From: Micromonospora sp. NBC_01813
Lineage (GTDB): Bacteria; Actinomycetota; Actinomycetes; Mycobacteriales; Micromonosporaceae
NCBI RefSeq assembly: GCF_035917335.1
Contig: NZ_CP109067.1
Coordinates: 1,862,501-1,926,500 of the forward strand
Direction of reading: 5' to 3'
Length of the DNA stretch: 64,000 nucleotides
Shown piece by piece: positions 24,669 through 32,607 of the stretch. Positions within the stretch are counted from its first letter, which is position 1; every line of letters begins with the position of its first letter. The notes below the pieces were generated by a model. The model saw only the letters and a program-made list of their open reading frames with translations, did not search any database and had not been told where the DNA came from. The translations under genes were made by a program, and so were the position numbers.

Positions 24669-25466
24669 TCAGGGCTTGCGGGCGACAGCCCCGTACGCGT
24701 CGATCCGCTCGGCGTCCGGGTCGTCGGGGCGCCACTGGGTGATCGGCACCAAGCCGGGTTCCACCGGCACCAGGCCCTCGAAACAGCTGGCAAGCTGCTC
24801 CGGGCTGCGCAGGACGTAGGGAACGCCACCGCTCTCCACCAAGGTGTCGGCACCCTGGACCACAGCGGGACTGGTGTCCGCGCCATCCCACAACACGAGG
24901 TGGCTGCCGGGGACGACGCTGCCCATCATCCGATCCACGATGGCCTTCACCACGACCAGATCTGGCTCGTACCCCATGACCCCCATGAACAGAACCGCGA
25001 CCGGTTCCTGAAAATCGAGCACCGCCCGTGCCTCGGTCAGGATCTTTCCCGGATCGTGGTAGTCGGCATCCACGTACGTGATCAGACCGTCGGATCCCGA
25101 GCCGGTCAGCAGCGCGCGGGCATGCACCAGGACCAACGGATCGTTGTCGACGTAGACGGTTCGTGACTCGGGCGCGACCTCCTGAGCCACCTCGTGCGTG
25201 TTCTGCATGGTGGGCAGACCGGTGCCGACATCGATGAACTGCCGGATACCCGCCTCAGCAGCCAGAAACCGCACGGCACGGATGAGGAACTGACGGGACT
25301 GCCGAGCCATGACCGCGATCTCCGGATACACGTCGGCCACCGCGTCCCCGGCGTCCCGGTCTGCCTTGAAGTTGTCCTTGCCGCCCATCCAGTAGTTCCA
25401 CATCCGAGCGGCGTGGGGCACCTCGACCTGGAGCCTCGAGGAGAGTTCGGGGTCCTGCTCGGGCAT
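24669..25466 (-). CDS. SAM-dependent methyltransferase, DUF574/Methyltransf_19 family
   Basis: A 265-residue actinobacterial methyltransferase of the family formerly called DUF574. Signatures are ARMWNYWMGGKDNFKADR near residue 20 and the SAM-binding segment FIDVGTGLPTMQNTHEVAQ near 80, with VYVDNDPLVLVHARALL. I chose the ATG at 25466 with AGGAG 8 bases upstream. Streptomycetes carry many copies, and the substrates are mostly unknown. It is separated from the catabolic locus by 150 bases with no operator and does not belong to it. Confidence 0.88.
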   Translation of the reverse strand: MPEQDPELSSRLQVEVPHAARMWNYWMGGKDNFKADRDAGDAVADVYPEIAVMARQSRQFLIRAVRFLAAEAGIRQFIDVGTGLPTMQNTHEVAQEVAPESRTVYVDNDPLVLVHARALLTGSGSDGLITYVDADYHDPGKILTEARAVLDFQEPVAVLFMGVMGYEPDLVVVKAIVDRMMGSVVPGSHLVLWDGADTSPAVVQGADTLVESGGVPYVLRSPEQLASCFEGLVPVEPGLVPITQWRPDDPDAERIDAYGAVARKP

Positions 25467-25564
25467 CGCGCGAGCTCCTGACGGGAAGGGTTCCATGGGC
25501 CGGAGGATGGCGCTGGCACCACGATGGACTGAACCATCCTAGCCGCCTCGGCGGGCGCGTTTCT

Positions 25565-25607
25565 CACCTGTCCTGGACGGGCTCGGACGGCCCGTCCAGG
25601 ACAGGTG
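25565..25607. terminator. Strong hairpin terminator
   Basis: An 18-bp perfect stem (left arm 25565-25582, right arm 25590-25607) with a 7-base loop lies 5 bases past the xylanase stop. It would terminate leftward transcription; there is no T-tract, as is common in actinomycetes. Confidence 0.85.
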
Positions 25608-25611
25608 GCGT

Positions 25612-27168
25612 TCAGGCGGTGCAGACCGGGGTCATGCCGGTCGCCGTCCCGGTTCCCTGGAAGCCGAACTCGGTGGACTGACCGGCGCTCACCGCGCCGT
25701 TGTAGCTGACGTTGCTGAACTGGATGTTGCCGCTGTTGCCGCTGCGGTTGGCGTTCCAGGCGTTGGTCACGGTGGCCCCGGACGGCAGGGTCAGTTGGAC
25801 GCTCCACCCGTTGATCGGCGAGTTGCCGGCGGTGACCCGTACCGTGGCGACGAAGCCACCGGTCCAGGAGTTCAGCGAGACGGTGGCCGAGCAGCCGGTC
25901 GGGTTCGGCGGCGCGGTCGTCGGCGGCGGCGCGGTCGTCGGCGGTGGGGTCGTCGGCGGCGGAGTGGTCGGCGGCGCGGTCGTCGGCGGTGGGGTCGTCG
26001 GCGGCGGAGTGGTCGGCGGCGCGGTCGTCGGCGGTGGGGTCGTCGGCGGCGGAGTGACGATGTTACGGCCCCTGTTCAGCTCCTCGAGGACCGCGTGGTA
26101 TGCGGCCTTCTTCTGGTAGCTGCCGTTGCCGCCGGTGAAGAGCAGGCCCCGCTCCGAAGAGCGCCACGATTCACTGTCGGCGATGCCCCAGACGGTGATG
26201 CCGGTGCACAACTCGACGTTCAGGCAGGCCCGGACGACCTTGCGGTAGTTCTCTGCCTGGCCCGCGCCGATGTCGTTGTTGCTCAGGTCGTCGTCGATGT
26301 CCACCTCGGAGAGGTGCACCTCGACGCCGAGGTCGGCGAAGCGCTGGATGTTGGCCTGCAGGTCGTTGGTGATGATGCTGTTCGGGTTGTCGTTGAAGTG
26401 GGCCTGGAACCCGACGCAGTCGATGTACTGCCGGTAGTTGCGGACGATCTCGTACAGTGCGTTGGACTTGCGGTTGGGGGTACCGCCCTGGACCGTCAGG
26501 CCCTCGACGTCGTAGTCGTTGATGCAGAGTTTGGTGGTCAGCCCGCCGGCCTGCACGACCTGTCTGGCCCGGATGAACGAGTCCCGGATGACGTCGGTGT
26601 CTCCAGCGTCGAAGAAGTCACCGTCGCCGTTCGCGTCCCGGTTCATGCTGTGCGGCCACTGGGTCCGGCGCCGACCGGTGTTGTTGTCCTCCAGCGCCTC
26701 GTTGACGACGTCCCAGTAGGCGATCCTGCTGCCCCAGCGGTTGATGGCGTTGCCGATGAAGGTGTTCAGCGTCGCCTGACTGGCGCCCTGCAGCGCCCCG
26801 GCCTGCGAGTGCCACACCAACGTGTGTCCACGGACCAGCATGCCGTTGCTCTGGGCGTGGTTGACCAGGGTGTCCGCGCCGCCGGTGTTCTGCAGCCCGC
26901 CGTTGGACGTGGCGATCCGGTCCGGCTTCATGTCGTTCTCGCCGGTCAGTTGGTTGAACTCCTGACCGACGATCGGGTACAGCCGGTTGGGCGAGGCCGC
27001 GACGCCGAAGAACAACCCGGCCCTGGCCGCCGCGGCCCGCAGCGTCGTCTCGGCCGCGGCAGCGGGAGCGTTGGACTGGACCGCGACAGCTCCGCCGACC
27101 AACATCAACACCGCCGTTGGCAAAGCGATTCTGAAGACTCTCCTACGCCGTCTCAGGCTGCTGTCCAC
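25612..27168 (-). CDS. Secreted endo-1,4-beta-xylanase, GH10 with CBM2
   Basis: A 518-residue secreted xylan-degrading enzyme. A Tat/Sec-like signal peptide with an RRRRR n-region and hydrophobic core ends near AAAAET. The GH10 domain follows (about 45-340), with acid/base Glu157 in WDVVNEAL and nucleophile Glu288 in VHLSEVDID, plus the substrate segment FNQLTGENDMKPD. A Pro-Thr linker of about 50 residues leads to a C-terminal CBM2 (CSATVSLNSWTGGFVATVRV). I chose the GTG at 27168, with GGGAGGG 3-4 bases upstream, because it starts a proper signal peptide; an in-frame ATG at 27189 lacks a ribosome site. The gene is followed by a strong hairpin terminator. Repeats upstream may bind a regulator. 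Confidence 0.95.
   Translation of the reverse strand: MDSSLRRRRRVFRIALPTAVLMLVGGAVAVQSNAPAAAAETTLRAAAARAGLFFGVAASPNRLYPIVGQEFNQLTGENDMKPDRIATSNGGLQNTGGADTLVNHAQSNGMLVRGHTLVWHSQAGALQGASQATLNTFIGNAINRWGSRIAYWDVVNEALEDNNTGRRRTQWPHSMNRDANGDGDFFDAGDTDVIRDSFIRARQVVQAGGLTTKLCINDYDVEGLTVQGGTPNRKSNALYEIVRNYRQYIDCVGFQAHFNDNPNSIITNDLQANIQRFADLGVEVHLSEVDIDDDLSNNDIGAGQAENYRKVVRACLNVELCTGITVWGIADSESWRSSERGLLFTGGNGSYQKKAAYHAVLEELNRGRNIVTPPPTTPPPTTAPPTTPPPTTPPPTTAPPTTPPPTTPPPTTAPPPTTAPPNPTGCSATVSLNSWTGGFVATVRVTAGNSPINGWSVQLTLPSGATVTNAWNANRSGNSGNIQFSNVSYNGAVSAGQSTEFGFQGTGTATGMTPVCTA
25929..26053. repeat. 45-bp tandem repeat encoding the xylanase linker
   Basis: About 2.8 copies of a 45-bp unit encode the PPPTTAPPTTPPPTT linker between the GH10 domain and CBM2. 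Copies start about 45 bases apart (for example at 25936, 25981 and 26026) and are nearly identical, so the array can expand or shrink by slippage. Confidence 0.85.
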
Positions 27169-27259
27169 GGGCCCTCCCTGCAGGGTCATGACGATGATTG
27201 ACTTTCATGTATGTCTTGCAGGGAAAGTATCGATACCCGCCACTGGCAGTGTCAACAAC

Positions 27260-27281
27260 TTCCGGAAACACTCCGGAAACT
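27260..27281. promoter_or_regulatory. Two 11-bp direct repeats upstream of xylanase
   Basis: TTCCGGAAACA and CTCCGGAAACT lie head to tail, exactly one helical turn apart, 92-113 bases upstream of the xylanase GTG. A regulator contacting one face of the helix is a reasonable guess; I do not recognise the regulator. Confidence 0.4.
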
Positions 27282-27343
27282 CCACGCAGTGGTCGACTCG
27301 ATCCGGGCGCTGACGGCACGCCCGGTCCGGCACAGCTCCGCCC

Positions 27344-27940
27344 CTACCGCAGCGCCTCGGTGGCGGCGCCCGTCGAAGCCGGGCGCGCACTGTGGAGCAC
27401 CCGCCGGATGAGATCATCGACGAACTCGTCGGTCGCGCGTTCGCCCTCGAAGGCGACTCGCACGAGGACCGCCCCGGTGAGTTGGGTGAGGACAGGGGCG
27501 ATGTCGCCAGGGTGGATGTGCTCGTCGAGGATCGCACGCAGCCCGCTCGTCCCCGTCTCATAGAGACGTCGCTTCAGACGCTGCACGACGTCACCGAGAC
27601 CTGACCGCTCCACGACGCCTGCGAGCAGGCGGTCGAGGTGTCGTTCCGAGAGGTCTGTCGCGAAGTCCAGGAGCGAAGCACGCAGGTCCGCACGAAGGTC
27701 TCCGGTCGGTGCCGGGTGCTGGGCGGTATCGCAGATCTGCTCGATCGATGCGCTGACGAGGTCGAGCCGGGTGGGCCAGTGCGCGTAGATCGTGCCCTTG
27801 GCATACCCGGACCTGCCCGCCACGGCGGCGTGCGTGACGGCATCCCACCCGTCCTCCAGCAGCAGAGCGCCCACTGCCTCGATCACGTCGCGCTTGGTGC
27901 GCACGATCCGCGGGTCTTCCACCGCCGCCCCACCGGTCAC
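27344..27940 (-). CDS. TetR-family regulator of the DoxX-hydrolase operon
   Basis: A 198-residue regulator. The N-terminal helix-turn-helix reads DAVTHAAVAGRSGYAKGTIYAHW near residues 35-57 and the C-terminal half is an all-helical ligand domain. GTG at 27940 is used; a second GTG six codons on is an alternative. The gene is divergent from the DoxX-hydrolase gene with a TGACC-N5-GGTCA palindrome between them, so it most likely represses that operon and itself. The inducer is unknown. Confidence 0.88.
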   Translation of the reverse strand: MTGGAAVEDPRIVRTKRDVIEAVGALLLEDGWDAVTHAAVAGRSGYAKGTIYAHWPTRLDLVSASIEQICDTAQHPAPTGDLRADLRASLLDFATDLSERHLDRLLAGVVERSGLGDVVQRLKRRLYETGTSGLRAILDEHIHPGDIAPVLTQLTGAVLVRVAFEGERATDEFVDDLIRRVLHSARPASTGAATEALR

Positions 27941-27998
27941 CCCCTCACTCTACCCGCTACTGAACCGGCGAACCATAATTGAACTGACTGTGCAATAC

Positions 27999-28013
27999 TG
28001 ACCTTACAGGTCA
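27999..28013 (+). promoter_or_regulatory. TetR-type operator
   Basis: TGACCTTACAGGTCA is a 5-5-5 inverted repeat between the divergent TetR and DoxX-hydrolase genes; a possible -35 box TTGAAC is at 27979-27984. This is unlike the 17-bp motif of the other locus and indicates an independent regulon. Confidence 0.6.
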
Positions 28014-28050
28014 ACAGCGAGCGGCGCAGCGCGCCGGAAGGGCAGGAGTC

Positions 28051-29313
28051 ATGGTCAGCACAACCTCGCGAGCGGCGGCACCCCCTCGCGCCAGGACACG
28101 ATGGAGCCCGGTGCTGTGGGCCGCCCAGTGGGTGCTCGCCGTCTCGATGGTCGGCGCGGGAGTCTTCAAGCTCGCACTCCCCGCAGGTCAGGCCGCTGAG
28201 ATGATGCCCTGGTCGACCGAGCACGCCGCGCTGTTCGTCGTGACCTCCGTGCTCGACGTCATCGGTGGCCTCGGGCTTGTCCTGCCCGCGCTGACGAAGG
28301 TGTTCCCGTGGTTGACCTGGGTAGCGGCGGGCGGCGTGCTCGCGCTGATGGCCTCCGCGATCGTGTTCCATCTGGTGCGGGGCGAGGCCGAGGAGATCAC
28401 GGGCAACATCGTTCTCGCGGCGGTCGCCGCTTTCATCGTCTGGGGCCGACTCCGTATCGCGCCGATCACCACACGACTCCCTCGACCGGAGCCCTTCACC
28501 GGTACGCTCCCCGTCGCGCATCCGCCGGTCAGGATGCGGGTCGCACAGATCCCCACCGGCACGTACTCGACACCTGCGGCGCTCGCTGTCCGCGGTGGCT
28601 CGATCCGCGACCAGCGCGAGTTCGCCTCCACCGCGATCTTGATCGAACATCCCCAGGGTGATCTGCTCATCGACGCTGGCTTCGGTAAGGAAGCGGAAAT
28701 GCACATCGCGTCGCTGCCTTCCTACCGCCAGTCCGCGCACTCGCTGAACCCCACCGTGAGCCAGCAGCTCGACGACGCGGGCTATGACCGGTCCCGGCTC
28801 CTCGGTGTCCTGGTCACGCACACGCACTGGGATCACGTCAGCGGGCTGGACTCACTCGACGTACCGGTCTGGATCACCGATGACGAACTCGACCATGCCG
28901 AACGCGCGAAAGCCGACCGCGTCTTCACCATGGTCGCGGGAAACCACGAGAAGAAGACCTACCGGTTCGACGGCCCCGCCTACCTCGGGTTCCCAGCCAG
29001 CCACGACTTCTACGGCGACGGATCCGTCGTGGTCGTCCCGGCGGCCGGGCACACCACCGGATCGGTCATCGTGTTCGTCACCACGCCCGACAACCGCCGG
29101 TACGCCTTCATCGGAGACCTGACCTGGCAGATTGACGGCGTCACCGACCGGGTCGAACGCCCCCTGCTCATGCAGCGCCTCGCCGACAGCGACCCCGCGA
29201 AGATCCGCCGCGATCTCACCCGGATCATCGCGATCGCCGACCGTTACCAGATCGTTCCAGCGCACGACGTCGGCAGCTACGAGGGCATCCCTCTGCTGTC
29301 TGAACTCCGCTGA
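28051..29313 (+). CDS. DoxX-like membrane domain fused to MBL-fold hydrolase
   Basis: A 420-residue fusion. Residues 20-140 have four membrane segments of DoxX/SURF4 type (VLWAAQWVLAVSMVGAGVFKLA; VLPALTKVF). Residues 165-420 are a metallo-beta-lactamase fold with VTHTHWDH near 255 as the metal-binding loop, VPAAGHTTGS near 331 and FIGDLTWQ near 350, like N-acyl homoserine lactonase relatives. GGCAGGAGTC precedes the ATG. The next gene, 30 bases on, is a carboxymuconolactone decarboxylase-like protein. I infer a membrane-anchored hydrolase facing the cytoplasm that opens a lactone or similar; the fusion itself is unusual. Confidence 0.85.
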   Translation: MVSTTSRAAAPPRARTRWSPVLWAAQWVLAVSMVGAGVFKLALPAGQAAEMMPWSTEHAALFVVTSVLDVIGGLGLVLPALTKVFPWLTWVAAGGVLALMASAIVFHLVRGEAEEITGNIVLAAVAAFIVWGRLRIAPITTRLPRPEPFTGTLPVAHPPVRMRVAQIPTGTYSTPAALAVRGGSIRDQREFASTAILIEHPQGDLLIDAGFGKEAEMHIASLPSYRQSAHSLNPTVSQQLDDAGYDRSRLLGVLVTHTHWDHVSGLDSLDVPVWITDDELDHAERAKADRVFTMVAGNHEKKTYRFDGPAYLGFPASHDFYGDGSVVVVPAAGHTTGSVIVFVTTPDNRRYAFIGDLTWQIDGVTDRVERPLLMQRLADSDPAKIRRDLTRIIAIADRYQIVPAHDVGSYEGIPLLSELR

Positions 29314-29342
29314 CCCGCTGGGTAGATCGGAAAGAAGAGACC

Positions 29343-29768
29343 ATGAACGACGAAACACCCCGCGCCACGGTCGCCACCGGACGTGCCCGCCTCGGCCGTA
29401 CCGTCTACGCGCGCAACTTCGGTGTCGACGAGGACACGGCTGAACGCATGATGACCGAACGCGCAGGCCAGACCTACGTCGCCGAGGCCTACGAAGCCGC
29501 CGGCGGCCCCGGCTGGAACGGCGACGCCCTGACCGACCGCGATCGCAGCATCGCAGTCATCGCCGCGTTCGTAGCCAGCCATATCGTCGACGATCGGCTC
29601 GACATCTACCTCGACCTTGCCCGACGCAACGGCATCGACGACGACGGCCTCACCCAGCTCATGATCCTGCTCACGGCCTATATCGGACAGCCCTCCCCCT
29701 CGGCCGCCATGCGGGCCGTGCGTCGCGCTCGCCAGTCGCCCCCGGCACCTCTGGTCACGATGCCGTAG
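29343..29768 (+). CDS. Carboxymuconolactone decarboxylase-like protein
   Basis: A 141-residue protein with the PcaC/AhpD-like fold. The segment DRDRSIAVIAAFVASHIVDDRLDIYLDLARRNGIDDDGLTQL matches the CMD signature with Glu/His-type catalytic residues in the D-R-L-D region; there is no CxxC, so it is not AhpD-type. It follows the DoxX-hydrolase gene by 30 bases with a GGAAAGAAGAG ribosome site and lies in the same TetR-controlled operon. It may decarboxylate or isomerise a gamma-lactone, consistent with a lactonase partner. Confidence 0.85.
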   Translation: MNDETPRATVATGRARLGRTVYARNFGVDEDTAERMMTERAGQTYVAEAYEAAGGPGWNGDALTDRDRSIAVIAAFVASHIVDDRLDIYLDLARRNGIDDDGLTQLMILLTAYIGQPSPSAAMRAVRRARQSPPAPLVTMP

Positions 29769-29794
29769 CACAGAGAGGCGCCGGGGGTTGACAG

Positions 29795-29814
29795 GGCTGG
29801 CAGCGGCACCAGCC
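29795..29814. terminator. Possible bidirectional terminator
   Basis: GGCTGG and CCAGCC form a 6-bp stem with an 8-base loop between convergent genes. A longer imperfect inverted repeat TAGCACAG/CTGTGCTA (29766-29773 and 29831-29838) brackets it. Confidence 0.4.
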
Positions 29815-29835
29815 GCGTGGCTCTCCTTGGCTGTG

Positions 29836-30804
29836 CTAGTAACCGTAGATCATCTTGTAGGCCACCTCGGGCAGAAACTGCCCGGCGCTGGATCCGCCGC
29901 CGACTCCGCAGTTGCCGTCGGACTCACCCGGTGTCTTGAGCCACAGCAGCATCTCCGCGCCGCCGCCCATCCGACTGGGGGTGCCGATCCTGCGACCGCC
30001 GGGGTTGCACCATTGACCGTTGGAGCCGTTGCCGTTGCGGCTGGTGTCGATCACGTACGGCTTGCGGTATCCGAACCTCTGTAGCGCGGAAGCGACCTGA
30101 TTGCCGTAGTTGGTGTTCTCACCGGTGGTGAAGTAGTTCGAGACGTTCAGCGCGAAGCCGCGTGCGTTGGCCACGCCGGCCATGTTGAGCCGCTGCGCCA
30201 TCGTCTGGGCGTCGACCCAGCCGGGGTTGCCGGCGTCGATGTATGCCCAGGTGTTGGGTGCCTTGGACCGGAACTGGCCGACGGCGCGGGAGAGCATCCC
30301 CACTCTGTCGTTGATCTGGGCCTGACTCATGCAGTTGAAGTCGCCCAGGGAGTCCGGTTCGAGGACCACTACCGCAGGACGGCTGCCGATGGCGGAGGCG
30401 AGAGAGGCGATCCAAGAGTCGTAGGCGGCGACGCTGCCGGCACCACCACCGGAGTGGCCGCCGCACGCGTCCCGGCCGGGAAGGTTGTAGGCCACCAGCA
30501 GCGGAAGCTTGTCGACAGCGTCTGCGGCTCCCACATAGCCCCTGACCGCGCTCCCGATGTCGCCGCTCCAGTTGCCGAACCATCTGGCCATCGGCTTCTG
30601 CGCGATCTCGCTTCGGATGGCGGCGGCGCGTCCGTCGCCCGGGTTCGCGGCCGCCCACGTCGCCGGACTCGAGTTGGGGTCGACGTAGAAGCCGCTGGTC
30701 TGACTGACCGGATCCGCGTGCGCAGCTGGTGCCCCGAGCAGGATCGCGGGAACCACCAACGCCAGGGCGGCGGCAAGTCCCCAGGGGCCGGTCCGTCGTT
30801 TCAT
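29836..30804 (-). CDS. Secreted endo-1,4-beta-glucanase, GH6
   Basis: A 322-residue secreted GH6 cellulase. It has a signal peptide (WGLAAALALVVPAILLGAPAAHA), the strand NLPGRDACGGHSGG with Asp112 and the proton donor region VVLEPDSLGDFNC with Asp151, then YIDAGNPGWVD and LNVSNYF. No carbohydrate-binding module is attached. The gene is divergent from a LacI regulator with a palindrome at 30828-30843 just upstream, so cello-oligosaccharide induction is likely. The 3' end is convergent with the CMD gene. Confidence 0.95.
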   Translation of the reverse strand: MKRRTGPWGLAAALALVVPAILLGAPAAHADPVSQTSGFYVDPNSSPATWAAANPGDGRAAAIRSEIAQKPMARWFGNWSGDIGSAVRGYVGAADAVDKLPLLVAYNLPGRDACGGHSGGGAGSVAAYDSWIASLASAIGSRPAVVVLEPDSLGDFNCMSQAQINDRVGMLSRAVGQFRSKAPNTWAYIDAGNPGWVDAQTMAQRLNMAGVANARGFALNVSNYFTTGENTNYGNQVASALQRFGYRKPYVIDTSRNGNGSNGQWCNPGGRRIGTPSRMGGGAEMLLWLKTPGESDGNCGVGGGSSAGQFLPEVAYKMIYGY

Positions 30805-30827
30805 GAACTGGTCTCCTCTGGTAGAGG

Positions 30828-30843
30828 CTGGAAGCGCTTCCAG
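30828..30843. promoter_or_regulatory. LacI/CebR-like operator 1
   Basis: CTGGAAGCGCTTCCAG is a perfect 16-bp palindrome with the central GCGC expected for LacI-type regulators such as CebR/CelR. It lies 24 bases before the cellulase ATG. Confidence 0.85.
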
Positions 30844-30937
30844 CGATGTTCATCCATGTCTTGGGTCCGATAATCGGAAAATATCGGGCAGATGTCAAGA
30901 GTGACCATCCTCGCGACAAGATCAAGGACAAGGATTT

Positions 30938-30953
30938 CTGGGACCGCTTCCAG
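30938..30953. promoter_or_regulatory. LacI/CebR-like operator 2
   Basis: CTGGGACCGCTTCCAG is an imperfect copy of the same palindrome, 110 bases from the first and upstream of the lacI gene, consistent with looping and autoregulation. Confidence 0.65.
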
Positions 30954-31076
30954 TCTTGCGGAGACGGTAAGCCGCCTCGACGCCGTCGATGCCGGCCGAT
31001 ACGATCGGCCAGCGACAACGGCACCGGCCGGTGGTAGCGGCTGCCTCGACGTCGGACGGAAGGACTCGGCATCGCG

Positions 31077-32090
31077 ATGGCAGCGCAGCGGCCTCGACGG
31101 CAACCGACCCTCGACGAGGTGGCCGAACGCGCTGGCGTGTCACGTTCCGCCGCGTCCCGGGCCATCAACAAGGCGCCGCATGTCAGCCGCGCCACACGCG
31201 ACGCCGTGGAGCGCGCCATCAAGGAGATGGGCTATCTACCCAACCGCACCGCCCGTGCCCTGGCCACCCAACAGACGGGGATCGTCGCGCTCGCGGTCTC
31301 CCATGACGATCCCGAACTGTTCGCCGACCCGTTCTTTGCCCAGGTCATCGTCGGCGTGTCCGCAGCGCTCGAGGAGACCGACCTTCACCTGCTGCTCTGC
31401 CTTGCCAGCTCCGGGCGGGGCCGGTCCCGGCTGACCAACCTCCTGCACATGCGCGGCGTCGACGGCATCATGCTGATGGCGCTGCACGGCGACGATCCGC
31501 TGACGCACATCGTGCGTCAGGCCGGCCTGCCCGCGGTATACGGCGGCCGGCCATTGAACTTCGAGCCACAGTGGTACGTCGACTCCGACAACCTCGGCGG
31601 CGCGCGACGTGCCACCGAACATCTCATCGACGTCGGCCGAACCCGGATCGTCACCATCACCGGCCCCATGTCCACCGACGTCGGCCGTGCTCGCCACCGC
31701 GGCTACCGCGAGGCGATGATCATGGCTGGGCTGACCCCGTATGCGACAGCCGAAGGCGACTTCACCGAGACCGGCGGTGCCGCAGCGATGAGATCACTGC
31801 TTGACAGCCACCCCGACCTCGACGCCGTCTTCGCCGCCAGTGACAACACCGCGGCCGGCGCCCTACGCGTCCTCATCGACACCGGCCGGTCCGTGCCAGC
31901 CGACGTGGCGGTGGTGGGCTTCGACGACCTTGACATAGCCGAACGAACCGATCCGCCGTTGACAACCGTTCACCAGTCGGTCCAAGCCCTGGGCAAAGAA
32001 ATGACCCGGATGCTCGTCGAACTCATCGCGGGGCACGAACCCCCGTCCATCATCCTGCCCACGAGGTTGGTGCTCCGCGACTCGGCATGA
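31077..32090 (+). CDS. LacI-family regulator of cellulase
   Basis: A 337-residue LacI/PurR-type repressor. The DNA-binding head reads TLDEVAERAGVSRSAASRAINKAP near residues 10-33 with the hinge helix LPNRTARAL; the remainder is a periplasmic-binding-like ligand domain (GVDGIMLMAL; PAVYGGRP; NTAAGALRVLIDTG). It is divergent from the GH6 gene with two matching palindromes between. I infer a CebR-like repressor released by cellobiose or related sugars; substrate identity is not fixed by sequence. Confidence 0.88.
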   Translation: MAAQRPRRQPTLDEVAERAGVSRSAASRAINKAPHVSRATRDAVERAIKEMGYLPNRTARALATQQTGIVALAVSHDDPELFADPFFAQVIVGVSAALEETDLHLLLCLASSGRGRSRLTNLLHMRGVDGIMLMALHGDDPLTHIVRQAGLPAVYGGRPLNFEPQWYVDSDNLGGARRATEHLIDVGRTRIVTITGPMSTDVGRARHRGYREAMIMAGLTPYATAEGDFTETGGAAAMRSLLDSHPDLDAVFAASDNTAAGALRVLIDTGRSVPADVAVVGFDDLDIAERTDPPLTTVHQSVQALGKEMTRMLVELIAGHEPPSIILPTRLVLRDSA

Positions 32091-32259
32091 TCCTCGGCCA
32101 GACAGACACACCCGTCCCGCATCCGGCAGAGGAGTATCCGGGAAAGACTCATCGTCCGACCTGGCGGAAACCGCGACCAGGCTCGATCAGCTCTGCCTGC
32201 AGGATCAGCGCTCCCGATCCATGCCGCTGCGATTCGCCGCACGGTCGTACCTGCCCGGG

Positions 32260-32345
32260 TCAGAGGTACAGCGTGTTGGGTGCCAGACCGGCCAGCACCC
32301 GCCCGTACAGCTCCGCGTTGGTCTCCGGGTTCATCAGCGCGTGAA
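32260..32345 (-). pseudogene. Unidentified gene fragment
   Basis: The minus strand can be read as a C-terminal tail, NPETNAELYGRVLAGLAPNTLYL then TGA at 32262-32260, that looks like a genuine protein end but has no upstream gene. The 517-base stretch from 32091 to 32607 otherwise holds only this and the epoxide-hydrolase remnant. Confidence 0.3.
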
Positions 32346-32461
32346 GCCAGGTCGGCCGGCCGCAGGGCGTGGAACTCGGCCTCGTCGGCGCGGATGGTCG
32401 CGTCGGCCGGTTGCAGATGGGTCAGCGGGGCCTGGGCCTGGCGGGCGTAGTCCGTGTAGGT

Positions 32462-32606
32462 GATCTTCCGGCAGAACCAGCGGATGTCGGCGACCAGCAG
32501 GGCCGGCTGCTCCATCGCGGGGAGGTGACCACCGCGGTCGTACTCGGTCCACTGCCGGATGTTCGGGAAGTCACGGTCGGCGAACCGGCGGGCTGGGAGG
32601 AGGCAC
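32462..32606 (-). pseudogene. Epoxide hydrolase C-terminal fragment
   Basis: About 48 residues read like the end of an alpha/beta-hydrolase epoxide hydrolase: the catalytic-His strand appears as QWTEYDRGGHLPAMEQPALL and is followed by VADIRWF. The upstream part is missing; the homology ends exactly where the truncated alcohol dehydrogenase begins on the other strand. It is the dead end of a rearrangement. Confidence 0.6.
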
Positions 32607-32607
32607 G

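Noticed and set aside
25929-26053. Tandem repeats that could suggest a CRISPR array
   Set aside because: The repeats are contiguous and in frame with a Pro-Thr linker; there are no spacers and no cas genes.
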